From Liolophura sinensis (lineage: Eukaryota; Mollusca; Polyplacophora; Chitonida; Chitonidae): a DNA stretch of 64,000 nt. The translations under genes were made by a program, and so were the position numbers. The stretch lies in NCBI RefSeq assembly GCF_032854445.1, contig NW_027018013.1, positions 1 through 64,000 on the forward strand, in the 5' to 3' direction. Shown here piece after piece: positions 22,059-36,514 of this stretch. The notes beneath the pieces were generated by a model that did not search any database, had not been told where the DNA came from, and saw only the letters and a program-made list of their open reading frames with translations. Each line of letters begins with the position of its first letter. Position 1 is the stretch's first letter.

Positions 22059-25000
22059 TGTTACGACCCAAACTGTCTGTATTATAAAGAGATGGCTTGT
22101 TCGAAATACACGACAGTTTAGCCGCACAAAAAAGTAACCAAAACCAGCAGATTTTATTTTTCAACAATTTATTACATTTAACAGGAACAGATAACAAGAC
22201 TTTTACAAGAGCTAAAATACTTAAGTTTAACAAGAAATGATAGCAATATCTATACAAATACTAAAGTACTTACACAATGCTGAAAAATGCACAGAGGCAA
22301 TATTTACAAGAGCGAAAGTCCACAGTATAACTGAGTGTATGACGACATATACACAAAATTCCACAGACAGGGTCCGTGTACTAAATAAGCACTGTGTACA
22401 CAAGAGCACAAATTAAGCCTTTGAAGCCTTTGTTGCTAACTAGATAGCGTTTTAGATCTCTTGAAATGACACCTGAAAGGTTTGATTCAATTGTTGTGTA
22501 ACAGTAATCACCGAATGACTGGATGATTGGGTTTGACGTCACATTGTAATGCAAGAATGAAAGAAAGATTCAAAGGTTGAAAGCAATCACTGCGAGGTGT
22601 TACTTAAAAATCAGGTTGCCTTACACCTGTCAAGGCACGGGATACCACGGATTGCAGATAGTTCTCTGCTGATTTATTTTCATTTATTTTTGTCGATTGT
22701 TGAGAAACCTTGCTATAATGACTGAAAAGAAAAACGATCATAAAAGCTGCGGGACCAAGTGTTCTCTGTAATCCCACATGGAACACTGGGGTTAGAGCTG
22801 ATTTCCTAGCTGGCACCATCTTTTAAGTGCCAATATTGAGAAATGCCTTCTATTTCTTCTCAACGATCAACGGTACAAAGATGCAGTTTGGACCAAATAC
22901 ACACTAAAAAGCTCATCTTATCCCCACACATTATCCAGACTAAATGTTTCATTTTTCCCCTCAGCTGAAATAGACTAAATCCAGTTAAAGAGACACGTGT
23001 TTTATAATAGCATGCTCAGTTACAAGATAAACATTGTAATCATTATATTAGCATGCTCAGTTACAAGGTGAACATTGTAATCATTATATTAGCACGCTCA
23101 GTTACAAGGTAAACATTGTAATCATTATAATAGAAAGCTCAGTTACAAGATGAAAATTGTAATCATAATAGAATATTCAGTTACAAGATGAACATTGTAA
23201 TCATTATTATAGCATGTTCAGTTACAAGGTGAACATTGTAATCATTATAAAAACATGCCCAGTTACAAGATGAACATTGTAATAGTTAAAATAGCATGTT
23301 CAGTTACGAATTCAACATTGTAATCATTATAATAGCATGCTCAGTTGCAAGATAAACATTGTAATCATTATAATATCATTTTCAGTTACAAGATGAAGAT
23401 TGTAATCGACATAATAGCATGTTCAGTTACAAAATGAACCTTGTCATCATTAAAATAGCATGTTCAGTTAAAAGGTGAACATTGTAATCATTATAAAAAC
23501 ATGCTCAGTTACAAGATGAACATTGTAATCATTATAATAGCATGTTCAGTTACAAGGTGGACATTGTAATCATTATAAAAGCATGCTCAGTTGCAAAATG
23601 GACATTGTAATCATTACATCAGCATATTCAGTTACAAGATGAATATTGTAATCATTAAAATGACATCATCAGTTACAAAATGAACATTGTATTCATTATA
23701 TTAGCACGTTCAATTACAAGATGAACATTGTAATCATTATAATAATGTGCTCAGTTACAAGGTGAACATTGTAATCATTACAATAGCGTGCTCAGTTACA
23801 AGATGAACATTGTAATCATTATAAAAACATGCCCAGTTACAAAATGAACATTGTAATAGTTATCATGGCATGTTCAGTTACGAAGTGAACATTGTAATCA
23901 TTGTAATAGCATGTTCAGTTACAAAGTGAACATTGTAATCCTTATAATTGCATGTTCAGTTACAAGATGAACATTGTAATCATTATAAAAACATCATCAG
24001 TTGCAAGGTGAACATTGTAATCAGTATACAAGCATGCTCAGTTGCAAAATGGACATTGTAATCATTACAATAGCATATTTAGTTACAAGATGAACATTGT
24101 AATCATTATAATAATGTGCTCAGTTACAAGGTGAACATTGTAATCATTACAATAGCCTGCTCAGTTACAAGGTGAACATTGTAATCATTATAAAAACATG
24201 CCCAGTTACAAGATGAACATTGTAATAGTTAAATTAGCATGTTCAGTTACGAAGTGAACATTGTAATCATTATAATAGCATGCTCAGTTGCAAGATAAAC
24301 ATTGTTATCCTTATAATATCATTTTCAGTTACAAGATGAAGATTGTAATCGACATAATAGCATGTTCAGTTACAAAGTAAACATTGTAATCATTATAATA
24401 GCGTCAACGGTTACAAAATCATCATTGTAATCAATATAATAGCATGCTGTTACAAAATGAATATTGCAATCATTATATTAGCATATTTTATTACAAGAGG
24501 AACAATGTAATCATTATTATAGCATATGTAGTTACAAGATGAACATTGTAATCATTATAAAAACATCATCAGTTACAAAGTGAACATTGTAATCAGTATA
24601 AAAGCATGCTCAGTTGCAAAATAGACATTGTAATCATTACATTAGAATATTCAGTTACAAGATCAATATTGTAATCATTATAATAACATCATCAGTTACA
24701 AAATGAACATTGTATTCATTATATTAGCACGTTCAATTACAAGATGAACATTGTAATCTTTATAATAACATCATCAGTTACAAAATGAACATTGTATTCA
24801 TTATATTAGCACGTTCAATTACAAGATGAACATTGTAATCATTATAATATCATGCTCAGTTGCAAGATGAAGATTGTAATCGACATAATAGCATGTTTAG
24901 TTACAAGATGAACATTGTAATCATTGTAATAGCATGTCCAGTTACAAAGTGAACATTGTAAGCCTTATAATTACATGTTCAGTTACAAGATGAACATTGT

Positions 25001-28000
25001 AATCATTATAAAAACATCATCAGTTGCAAGGTGAACATTGTAATCATTATAAAAACATGCTCAGTTACTAGATGAACATTGAAATCATTATAATAGCACG
25101 TTCAGTTACAAGGTGGACATTGTAATCAGTATAAAAGCATGCTCAGTTGCAAAATGGACATTATAATCATTACATTAGCATATTCAGTTACAAGATGAAT
25201 ATTTTAATCATTATAATAACATCATCAGTTACAAAATGAACATTGTATTCATTATATTAGCACGTTCAATTACAAGATGATCATTGTAATCATTATAATA
25301 TCATGCTCAGTTGCAAGATGAACATTGTAATCGACATAATAGCATGTTCAGTTACAAGATGAACATTGTAATCATTGTAATAGCATGTTCAGTTACAAAA
25401 TGAACATTGTAATCCTTATAATTGCATGTTCAATTACAAGATGAACATTGTAATCATTATAAAAACATCATCAGTTGCAAGGTGAACATTGTAATTAGTA
25501 TACAAGCATGCTCAGTTGCAAAATGGACATTGTAATCATTACAATAGCATATTTAGTTACAAGATGAACATTGTAATCATTATAATAATGTGCTCAGTTA
25601 CAAGGTGAACATTGTAATCATTACAATAGCGTGCTCAGTTACAAGATGAACATTATAATCATTATAATAGAATGTTCAGTGACAAGATAAACATTGCAAT
25701 CATTATAATAGCATATTCAGTTACAAGATGAACATTATAATAACATAATACCGTGTTCAGTTACAAAATGAACATTAAAATTATTATAATAGCACGTTCA
25801 GTGACAAGGTCAACATTTAAATCATTATATTAGCATGCTCAGTTACAAGGTGAACATTGTAATCATTATAATAGCGTCAACGGTTACAAAATCATTATTG
25901 TAATTAATATAATATCATGCTCAGTTACAAAATGAATATTGCAATTATTATATTAGCATATTTCATTACAAGATGAACATTGTAATCATTATTATAGCAT
26001 ATGTAGTTACAAGATGAACATTGTAATCAGTAAAAAAGCATGTTCAGTTGCAAAATGAATATTGTAATCATTATATTAGCCTGTTCAGTTACAAGATAAA
26101 CATTGTAATCATAACAACAGCATGGTCAGTTACAAGATGAACATTGTAATCATTGTAATAGCATGCTCAGTTACAAGATGAACATTGTAATCATTATAAT
26201 AGCATATTCGGTTACAGGATGAATATTGCAATAACCTAATACCGTGTTCAGTTACAAAATAAACATTAAAACTATTATAATATCACTTTCAGTGACATGG
26301 TGAACATTGTAATCATTATAATAGCATGTTCAGTTACAAGGTGATTTTTGTAATTACTATAATAGCATGTTCAGTTACAAGGTGAACATTGTAATCATTA
26401 TAAAAACATGCTCAGTTACAAGATGAACATTGTAATCATTATATTAGCATGTTCAGTTACAAGGTGGACATTGTAATCAGTATAAAAGCATGCTCAGTTG
26501 CAAAATGGACATTGTAATCATTACATTAGCATATTCAGTTACAAGATGAATTCTGTAATAATTATAATAACATCATCAGTTACAAAATAAACCTTGTATA
26601 CATTATATTAGCACGTTCAATTACAAAGTAAACATTGTAATCATTATAAGAGCGTCAACGGTTACAAATTCATCATTGTAATCAATATAATGGCATGCTC
26701 AGTTACAAAATAAATATTTCAATCATTATATTACCATATTTCATTACAAGATGAACATTGTAATCATTATTATAGCATATGTAGTTACAAGATGAACATT
26801 GTAATCATTATAAAACATCATCAGTTTCAAGGTGAACATTGTAATCAGTATAAAAGCATACTCATTTGCAAAATGGACATTGTAATCATTACATTAGCAT
26901 ATTCACTTACAAGATGAACATTGTAATCATTATAATAACATCATCAGTTACAAAATGTACATTGTATTCATTACATTAGCACGTTCAATTAGAAGAGGAA
27001 CATTGTAATCATTATAAAAGCATGTTCAGTTACAAGGTGGACATTGTAATCAGTATAAAAGCATGCTCAGTTGCAAAATGGACTTTGTAATCATTACATT
27101 AGCATATTCAGTTACAAGATGAATATTGTAATCATTATAATAACATCATCAGTTACAAAATGAACACTGTATTCATTATATTAGCACGTTCAATTACAAG
27201 ATGAACATTGTAGTCATTATAATATCATGCTCAGTTGCAAGATGAAGATTGTAATCGACATAATAGCATGTTCAGTTACAAGATGAACATTGTAATCATT
27301 GTAATAGCATGTTCAGTTACAAAGTGAACATTGTAATCCTTATAATTGCATGTTCAGTTACAAGATGAACATTGTAATCATTATAAAAACATCATCAGTT
27401 GCAAGGTGAACATTGTAATCAGTATACAAGCATGCTCAGTTGCAAAATGGACATTGTAATTATTACAATAGCATATTCAGTTGCAAGATGAACATTGTAA
27501 TCATTATAAAAATTGGCTCAGTTACAAGGTGAACATTGTAATCATTACAATAGCGTGTTCAGTTACAAGGTGAACATTGTAATCATTATAATAGCATGTT
27601 CAGTTACTAGATTACCATTGTAATAATTTAATAGCGTGTTCAGTTACAAAATGAACATTGAAATCATTATAATAGAATGTTCATTGGCAAGATGAACATT
27701 GTAATCATTATAATAGCATATTCAGTTACAAGATGAACATTATAATAACCTAATACCGTGTTCATTTACAAAATGAACATTAAAATTATTAAAATAGCAC
27801 GTTCAGTGACAAAATGATCATTAAAATTATTATAATAGCATGCTCAGTTACAAAGTGAACATTGTAATCATTATAATAGCGTCAACGGTTACAAGATGAA
27901 CATTGTAAAAGTTAAAATAGCGTGTTCAGATACAAAATGAACATTGAAATCATTATAATAGAATGTTCAGTGGCAAGATAAACATTGTAATCATTATAAT

Positions 28001-31000
28001 AGCATATTCAGTTACAAGATGAACATTATAATAACCTAATACCGTGTTCATTTACAAAATGAACATTAAAATTATTAAAATAGCACGTTCAGTGACAAAA
28101 TGATCATTAAAATTATTATAATAGCATGCTCAGTTACAAGATAAACATTGTAATCATTATAATATCATTTTCAGTTACAAGATGAAAATTGTAATCGACA
28201 TAATAGCATGTTTAGTTGCATGATGAACATTGTAATCATTGTAATAGCATGTTTAGTTACAAAGTAAACATTGTAATCATTATAATAGCCTTAACGGTTA
28301 CAAAATCATCATTGTAATCAATATAATAGCATGCTCAGTTACAAAATGAATATTGCAATCATTATATTAGCATATTTCATTACAAGATGAACATTGTAAT
28401 CATTATTATAGCATATGTAGTTACAAGATGAACACTGTAATCATTACAAAAACATCATCAGTTACAAGGTGGACATTGTAATCAGTGTAAAAGCATGCTC
28501 AGTTGCAAAATGGACATTGTAATCATTACATTAGCATGTTCAGTTACAAGATGAACATTGTAATCATTATAATATCATGCTCAGTTGCAAGATGAAGATT
28601 GTAATCGAGATAATAGCATGTTCAGTTACAAGATGAACATTGTAATCATTGTAATAGCATGTTCAGTTACAAAGTGAACATTGTAATTAGTATACAAGCA
28701 TGCTCAGTTGCAAAATGGACATTGTAATCATTACAATAGCATATTCAGTTACAAGATGAACATTGTAATCATTATAATAATGTGCTCCGTTACAAGGTGA
28801 ACATTGGAATCATTACAATAGCGTGCTCAGTTACAAGATGATCATTGTAATCATTAAAAAAACATGCCCAGTTACAAGATGAACATTGTAAAAAGTATAA
28901 TATCATGTTCAGTTACGAAGTGAACATTGTAATCATTATAAAAGCATGCTCAGTTGCATGATAAACATTGTAATCATTAAAATATCATTTTCAGTTAAAA
29001 GATGAAGATTGTAATCGACATAATAGCATGTTCAGTTACAAGATAAACATTGTAATCATTGTAATAGCATGTTCAGTTACAAAGTAAACATTGTAATTAT
29101 TATATTAGCGTCAACTGTTACAAAATCATCATTGTAATCAATATAATAGTATGCTCAGTTACAAAATGAATATTGCAATTATTCTATTAGCATATTTCAT
29201 TACAAGATGAACATTGTAATTATTATTATAGCATATGTAGTTACAAGATAAACATTGTAATCATTTTAAAAACATCATCAGTTACAAGGTGAACATTGTA
29301 ATCAGTATAAAAGCATACTCAGTTGCAAAATGGACATTGTAATCATTATAATCATATTCACTTACAAGATGAATATTGTAATCATTATAATAACATCATC
29401 AGTTACAAAATAAACATTGTATTCATTATATTAGCACGTTCAATTACAAGATGAACATTGTAATCATTATAAACAGCATGTTCAGTTGCAAGGTGAACAT
29501 TGTAATCATTATAAAAACATGCTCAGTTACAAGATGAACATTGTAATCATTATAATAGCATGTTCAGTTACAAGGTGGACATTGTAATCAGTATAAAAAC
29601 ATGCTCAGTTGCAAAATGGACATTGTAATCATTACATTAGCTTATTCACTTACAAGATGAACATTGTAATTATTATAATAACATCATCAGTTACAAAATG
29701 AACAATGTATTCATTATATTAGCACGTTAAACTACAAGATGAACATTGTAATCATTATAATATCATGCTCAGTTTCAAGACGAAGATTGTAATCGACATA
29801 ATAGCATGTTCAGTTACAAGATGAACATTGTAATCATTGTAATAGCATGTTCAGTTACAAAGTGAACATTGTAATCCTTATAATTGCATGTTCAGTTACA
29901 AGATGAACATTGTAATCATTATAAAAACATCATCAGTTGCAAGGTGAACATTGTTATCAGTATACAAGCATGCTCAGTTGCAAAATGGACAGTGTAATCA
30001 TTACAATAGCATATTCAGTTACATGATGAACATTGTAATCATTATAATAATGTGCTCAGTTACAAGGTGAACATTGTAATCATTACAATAGCGTGCTCAG
30101 TTACAAGATGAACATTGTAATCATTATAAAAACATCATCAGTTACAAGGTGAACATTGTAATCAGTATAAAAGCATGCTCAGTAGCAAAATGGACATTGT
30201 AATCATTACATTAGCATATTCACTTACAAGATGAATATTGTAATCATTATAATAACATCATCAGTTACAAAATAAACATTGTATTCATTATATTAGCACG
30301 TTCAATTACAAGATGAACATTGTAATCATTATAAAAGCATGTTTAGTTGCAAGGTGAACATTGTAATCATTATAAAAACATGCTCAGTTACAAGATTAAC
30401 ATTGAAGTCATTATAATAGCATGTTCAGTTACAAGGTGGACATTGTAATCAGTATAAAAGCATGCTCAGTTGGAGAATGGACATTATAATTATTACATTA
30501 GCATATTCAGTTACAAGATGACTATTGTAATCATTATAATAACATCATCAGTTACAAAATGAACTTTGTATTCATTATATTAGCACGTTCAATTACAAGA
30601 TGATCATTGTAATCATTATAATATCATGCTCAGTATCAAGATGAATATTGTAATCGACATAATAGCATGTTCAGTTACAAGATGAACATTGTAATCATTG
30701 TAATAGCATGTTCAGTTACAAAGTGAACATTGTAATCCTTATAATTGCATGTTCAGTTACCAGATGAACATTGTAATCATTTTAAAAACATCATCAGTTG
30801 CAAGGTGAACATTGTAATCAGTATACAAGCATGCTCAGTTGCAAAATGGACATTGTAATTATTACAATAGCATATTCAGGTACAAGATGATGTTGTAATC
30901 ATTATAATAATGTGCTCAGTTACAAGGTGAACATTGTAATCATTACAATAGCGTGCTCAGTTACAATATGAACATTGTAATCATTATAATAGCATGTTCA

Positions 31001-31857
31001 GTTACAGGATGAACATTGTAATAATTTAATAGCGTGTTCAGTTACAAAATGAACATTGAAACCATTATAAGAGAATGTTCAGTGCCAAGATAAACATTGC
31101 AATCATTATAATAGCATATTCAGTTACAAGATGAACATTATAATAACCTAATACTGTGTTCAGTTACAAAATGAACATTAAAATTGTTATAATAGCACGT
31201 TCAGTGACAAGGTGAACATTTAAATCATTATAATAGCATGCTCAGTTACAAGGTGAACATTGTAATCATTATAATAGCGTCAACTGTTACAAAATCATCA
31301 TTGTAATCAATATAATAGCATGCCTAGTTACAAAATGAATACTGCAATTATTATATTAGCATATTTCATTACAAGATGAACATTGTAATCATTATTATAG
31401 CATATGTAGTTATAAGATGAGCATTGTAATCAGTATAAAAGCATGTTCTGTTGCAAAATGAACATTGTAATCATTATTTTAGCATGTTCAGTTACAAGAT
31501 GAACATTGTAATCATAATAACAGCATGGTCAGTTACAAGATGAACACTGTAATCATTGTAATAGCATGCTCAGTTACAAGATGAACATTGTAATCATTAT
31601 AATAGCATGTTCAGTTACAAAATGAACATTGTAATTATTATAATATCATGCTTAGTTACAAGATGAACATTGTTATCAGTATAATAGCATGTTCAGTTAC
31701 AACATAAACATTGTAATCATTATAATAGCATGCTCAATTACAAGATGAACATTGTAATCAGTATAATAGCATGCTCAGTTACAAATTTAACAATGTAATC
31801 ATTATACTAGTATGCTCAGTTACAAGATGAACATTGTAATCATTATAATAACATGTT

Positions 31858-31898
31858 CAGTTACCAGAGAGAACGACGTTAAAACCCAAGCACTCACT
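31858..31898 (+). repeat. Chimeric satellite/SINE-tail monomer (copy 5)
   Basis: GTTAAAACCC variant, with no island after it; the array continues to a block resembling 1,670-3,250, which leads to island 3. Confidence 0.9.
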
Positions 31899-32932
31899 CA
31901 GTTACCAGATGAACATTGTAATCATTATATTAGGACGTTCAGTTACAAGATGAACATTGTAATCAATATAATAGCATATTCAGTTACAAAATGAACATTG
32001 TAATCATTATACTAGTATGCCCAGTTACAAGATGAACATTGTTATCAGTATAATAGCATGTTCAGTTACAACATGAACATTGTAATCATTATAATAGCAT
32101 GTTCAGTTACAAGATGAACATTGTAATGAGTATAATAGCATGCTCAGTTACAAAATTAATATTGTAATCATTATACTAGTATGCCCAGTTACAAGATGAA
32201 CATTGTAATCAGTATAATAGCGTGCTCAGTTACAAGATGAACATTGTAATAATTTAATAGCGTGTTCAGTTACAAAATGAACATTGAAATCATTATAATA
32301 GAATGTTCAGTGCCAAGATGAACATTGCAATAATTATAATAGCATATTCAGTTACAAGATGAACATTATAATAACCTAATACCGTGTTCAGTTACAAAAT
32401 GAACATTAAAATTATTATAATAGCACGTTCAGTGACAAGGTGAACATTTAAATCATTATATTAGCATGCTCAGTTACAAGGTGAACATTGTAATCATTAT
32501 AATAGCGTCAACGGTTACAAAATCATTATTGTAATCACTATAATATCATGCTCAGTTACAAAATGAATATTGCAATCATTATATTAGCATATTTCATTAC
32601 AAGATGAACATTGTAATCGTTATTATAGCATATGTAGTTACAAGATGAACATTGTAATCAGTAAAAAGCATGTTCAGTTGCAAAATGAACATTGTAATCA
32701 TTATATTAGCCTGTTCAGTTACAAGATAAACATTGTAATCATAATAACAGCATGGTCAGTTACAAGATGAACATTGTAATCATTGTAATAGCATGCTCAG
32801 TTACAAGATGAACATTGTAATCATTATAATAGCATATTCGGTTACAGGATGAACATTGCAATAACCTAATACCGTGTTCAGTTACAAAATGAACATTAAA
32901 ACTATTATAATATCACTTTCAGTGACATGGTG

Positions 32933-33855
32933 AACATTGTAATCATTATAATAGCATGTTCAGTTACAAGGTGATTTTTGTAATTACTATAATAGCATGG
33001 TCAGTTACAAGATACCCTTTGTAATTATTATAATAGCATCTTCAGTTACAAGATAAACATTGTAATCATTATTTTAGCACGTTTAGTTAAAACGTGAGGA
33101 TTGTAATCGATATAATAGCATGTTCTGCTACAAGATAAATATTGTAATTATTGTAATGGCATTTTCATTTACAAGGTGAACATTGTAATCATTATAATAA
33201 CATGTTCACTTACAAGATGAACATTGTAATCATTTTATTAGGACGTTCAGTTACAAGATGAACATTGTAATCAATATAATAGCATATTCAGTTACAAAAT
33301 GAACATTGTAATTATTATAATATCATGCTTAGTTACAAGATGAACATTGTTATCAGTATAATAGCATGTTCAGTAACAACATAAACATTGTAATCATTAT
33401 AATAGCATGTTCAGTTACAAGGTGATTTTTGTAATTACTATAATAGCATGGTCAGTTACAAGACACCCTTTGTAATTATTATAATAGCATCTTCAGTTAC
33501 AAGATAAACATTGTAATCATTATTTTAGCACGTTTAGTTAAAACGTGAGGATTGTAATCGATATAATAGCATGTTCTGCTACAAGATAAATATTGTAATT
33601 ATTGTAATGGCATTTTCATTTACAAGGTGAACATTGTAATCATTATAATAACATGTTCACTTACAAGATGAACATTGTAATCATTTTATTAGGACGTTCA
33701 GTTACAAGATGAACATTGTAATCATTATAATAGCATGTTCAGTTACAAAATGAACATTGTAATTATTATAATATCATGCTTAGTTACAAGATGAACATTG
33801 TTATCAGTATAATAGCATGTTCAGTTACAACATAAACATTGTAATCATTATAATA
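32933..33855 (+). repeat. 451-bp tandem duplication (11 monomers)
   Basis: GTGATTTTTGTAATTAC starts at 32971 and again at 33422. The downstream monomers (ACCCTTTG, AAACGTGAGGATTG, CTGCTACAAG) repeat in the same order. Copies differ at a few bases: AAGATACCC near 33,010 against AAGACACCC near 33,461, and a CAATATAATAGCATATTC monomer near 33,273 where the second copy has CATTATAATAGCATGTTC. Confidence 0.8.
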
Positions 33856-33985
33856 GCATGCTCAATTACAAGATGAACATTGTAATCAGTATAATAGCAT
33901 GCTCAGTTACAAATTTAACAATGTAATCATTATACTAGTATGCTCAGTTACAAGATGAACATTGTAATCATTATAATAACATGTT

Positions 33986-34026
33986 CAGTTACCAGAGAGA
34001 ACGACGTTAAAACCCAAGCACTCACT
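33986..34026 (+). repeat. Chimeric satellite/SINE-tail monomer (copy 6)
   Basis: GTTAAAACCC variant in the first half of the 369-bp duplication. Confidence 0.9.
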
Positions 34027-34354
34027 CAGTTACCAGATGAACATTGTAATCATTATATTAGGACGTTCAGTTACAAGATGAACATTGTAATCAATATAAT
34101 AGCATATTCAGTTACAAAATGAACATTGTAATCATTATACTAGTATGCCCAGTTACAAGATGAACATTGTAATCAGTATAATAGCGTGCTCAGTTACAAG
34201 ATGAACATTGTAATCATTATAATAGCATGTTCAGTTACCAGATGAACATTGTAATCAGTATAATAGCATGCTCAGTTACAAATTTAACAATGTAATCATT
34301 ATACTAGTATGCTCAGTTACAAGATGAACATTGTAATCATTATAATAACATGTT

Positions 34355-34395
34355 CAGTTACCAGAGAGAACGACGTTAAAACCCAAGCACTCACT
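34355..34395 (+). repeat. Chimeric satellite/SINE-tail monomer (copy 7, precedes island 3)
   Basis: GTTAAAACCC variant in the second half of the 369-bp duplication, starting 269 bp before the island boundary. Confidence 0.9.
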
Positions 34396-35497
34396 CAGTT
34401 ACCAGATGAACATTGTAATCATTATATTAGGACGTTCAGTTACAAGATGAACATTGTAATCAATATAATAGCATATTCAGTTACAAAATGAACATTGTAA
34501 TCATTATACTAGTATGCCCAGTTACAAGATGAACATTGTAATCAGTATAATAGCGTGCTCAGTTACAAGATGAACATTGTAATCATTATAATAGCATGTT
34601 CAGTTACCAGATGAACATTGTAAGAATTATTTTTAGAATAAATCGCTTCCAAACTCTGGTATATTCACTATAGTTTAACTAAACGCCATCATATCGTATT
34701 TAAGTTAATTACATGTAATATTGTAATAGGCATGTTCTTAAGTCAAGTGGCCCTTTGTTTAGCCTTTTAAAACGGAAACTACAGGTATGCACATTTAAGA
34801 GAACTTATGTTTGTCCTTTTTTAAAACCATTTTCTTCATTCCTCAATGAAAAATACATGCGTTGTTTCGCACCCCTATTTGCAGCGTACTGGCAATGGGC
34901 CAAATGTGTAGAATACGATATCTGTGAAATTAATCTGACTGCAATAAGATCAGAAAATTCGACCCCAATTCTTTGATGGTTTCTCTACGGTTCTTCTATA
35001 TCGGGACTAGTCTTGCTGACAATGGTAACTCATGCTCGTCGGCAGGTACACGTACGTTAATGAGATCAATAACTTTGTCTCTTTCTTTCAGGACAAATAT
35101 GTACCTTATTAAACTAACGGTTTTGACAGATAAATGTAACAGCTCTGTGATCTCATCATGTTAGAAATGAAATAAAAAATGCGATATAGACGTACTTGAG
35201 CTCCTAATATGTTTTTTCCAGAGTGCTTACGGTGGACTTCGTTTGGATTCTGTGAGGGTTTTGATAGGTCTGTTATATGTTAATTGTGGATTACTGAAAA
35301 CTCGCACCACTAATATTATATGTACAAACATGTATGCTTAAAGCCTTCCTTTCACTAGGAAATAAAATAGCCTGAGTAGGAGCCTTGTCAGGTGGGGTTA
35401 TGTATGGGAGGACTAAGGTTTGCCTGAAGTGAAAGACATAGGTACAGTAAATGGCGCAGAGACATACATGTCTTTACAAATAAATGTTATCTGATCG

Positions 35498-35889
35498 TCA
35501 GTTGCACAGACCGGCCCGGATAGCACAGTTGGTAGAGCGTCCGCTTCGGGACCGGTAGATCCAGGATCAATCCTTGGTCGAGTCACACCTAAGACTTTAA
35601 AAGAGGAAGTTGTAACTTCCTCGTTTGGCGTTCAGCATGAAGGGGATAGTGCAACGACTGGTTGACCCGTTTCAGTATAATGGCTCGGGCGGGGCGGCTT
35701 ACTTGCCTTCGGTAAGTCGTCTCAGTGATGCAGCACTAAATAAAAGAGCGGTGAAAATCCGTCCTCCTGCAACAAGGAGGCACATTACACGTGCATGCAC
35801 CCTAATGATTCCTTCGTCGTCATATGACTGAAAAATTGTTGAGTACGACGTTAAACCCCAAGCACTCACTCACTCACTCAGTTGCACAG
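35498..35889 (+). mobile_element. SINE-1 with target-site duplications, island 3 copy
   Basis: Element body 35510-35877; direct repeats at 35498-35509 and 35878-35889; A-box at 35521-35532. No private change was seen. Confidence 0.87.
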
Positions 35890-35940
35890 CGACATACATG
35901 TCTATACAGAAAAATGCTATCTGATCGCAGTCAGTGTAAA

Positions 35941-36075
35941 ATTCCTGACGGTGTTTACTGTGCAGCAGAGATTCAGGATGGTGCTTACTGTGTAGCAGAG
36001 TTTCAGGATGGTATTTACTGTGCAGCAGAGATTCAGGATGGTGTTTACGGTGCAACAGAGATTCAGTATGGTGTT
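35941..36075 (+). repeat. 30-bp minisatellite, island 3 copy
   Basis: 4.5 units, unchanged from the other islands. Confidence 0.87.
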
Positions 36076-36324
36076 AATTGATTTAATCAACGATTCAGGA
36101 AAACACAGTGATTCAGGTTTAGAAGCTGCCTGACTTCAGGTTATATTAATATCTTGAAGTAATGATACTTCGTTGCTTGAAACCATTTAAACATCCGAAT
36201 TCCACTGACTCTGTCAACACGCTGGATGAAAGAATAAATTGGAGTGAAATCAGTTAGAGAAACACATGATTTTCTATCGGCCTCACAACGTTTTACATTT
36301 TACTTACTTATTTAATTTTTGTTT

Positions 36325-36514
36325 GAGGAGGGCCTCAGTTACCGAGGGGGTCAGCACGCCATCGCCCTGCAATGGGCTTCCAACCGATGCGGTCGCTGTG
36401 AGTTCAAGTCCAGCTCAGGCTGGCTTCCTCTTTTTGCCGTCCATGAGGAGGTCTTCTGGCAACCTGCGGGTAGTCGTGGGTTTCCCCCAGTACACCAAAT
36501 AAATAAATAAATAA
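36325..36514 (+). mobile_element. SINE-2, island 3 copy
   Basis: B-box at 36401-36411; subfamily B base T at 36426; same tail length as the other copies. Confidence 0.72.

Larger units (their letters stand above)
20168..23001 (+). other. Non-satellite island 2 (subfamily B)
   Basis: Same content as island 1 at offset +16,908, then +16,909 after a one-base A insertion at about 22,383. Subfamily B states shared with island 3 include TA for CT at 20213-20214, T at 21970 and the extra A just noted. Private changes are A at 21757 (GACTCTATC) and A at 22731. The right edge reads GAGACACGTG where subfamily A has GAGACTCGTG. No recognisable gene; the unique parts are 20168-21041 and 22059-23001. Confidence 0.9.
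23002..34623 (+). repeat. 41-bp satellite array, segment 3 (between islands 2 and 3)
   Basis: About 283 monomers. The first 2 kb or so pairs with the flank of island 3 (both have AATAGAATATTCAG about 165 bp in, where islands 1 and 4 have AATAGCATGTTCAG). From about 27,180 to 31,600 it follows the 8.1-15.6 kb stretch, but without the 3,028-bp extra block. The last 3 kb repeats the pattern seen upstream of islands 1 and 4, with added 451- and 369-bp duplications. Chimeric monomers lie at 31858, 33986 and 34355. Nothing else was seen. Confidence 0.97.
33873..34623 (+). repeat. 369-bp tandem duplication abutting island 3 (9 monomers)
   Basis: Two copies, apparently identical by eye, each with a chimeric monomer (33986 and 34355), a CAGTTACAAATTTAAC monomer and a GCGTGCTCAG monomer. 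At 34,247 the left-flank monomer of the island (CAGTTACCAGATGAAC) passes into ordinary satellite instead of island sequence; this is the duplication joint. The other three islands have one copy. Confidence 0.85.
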
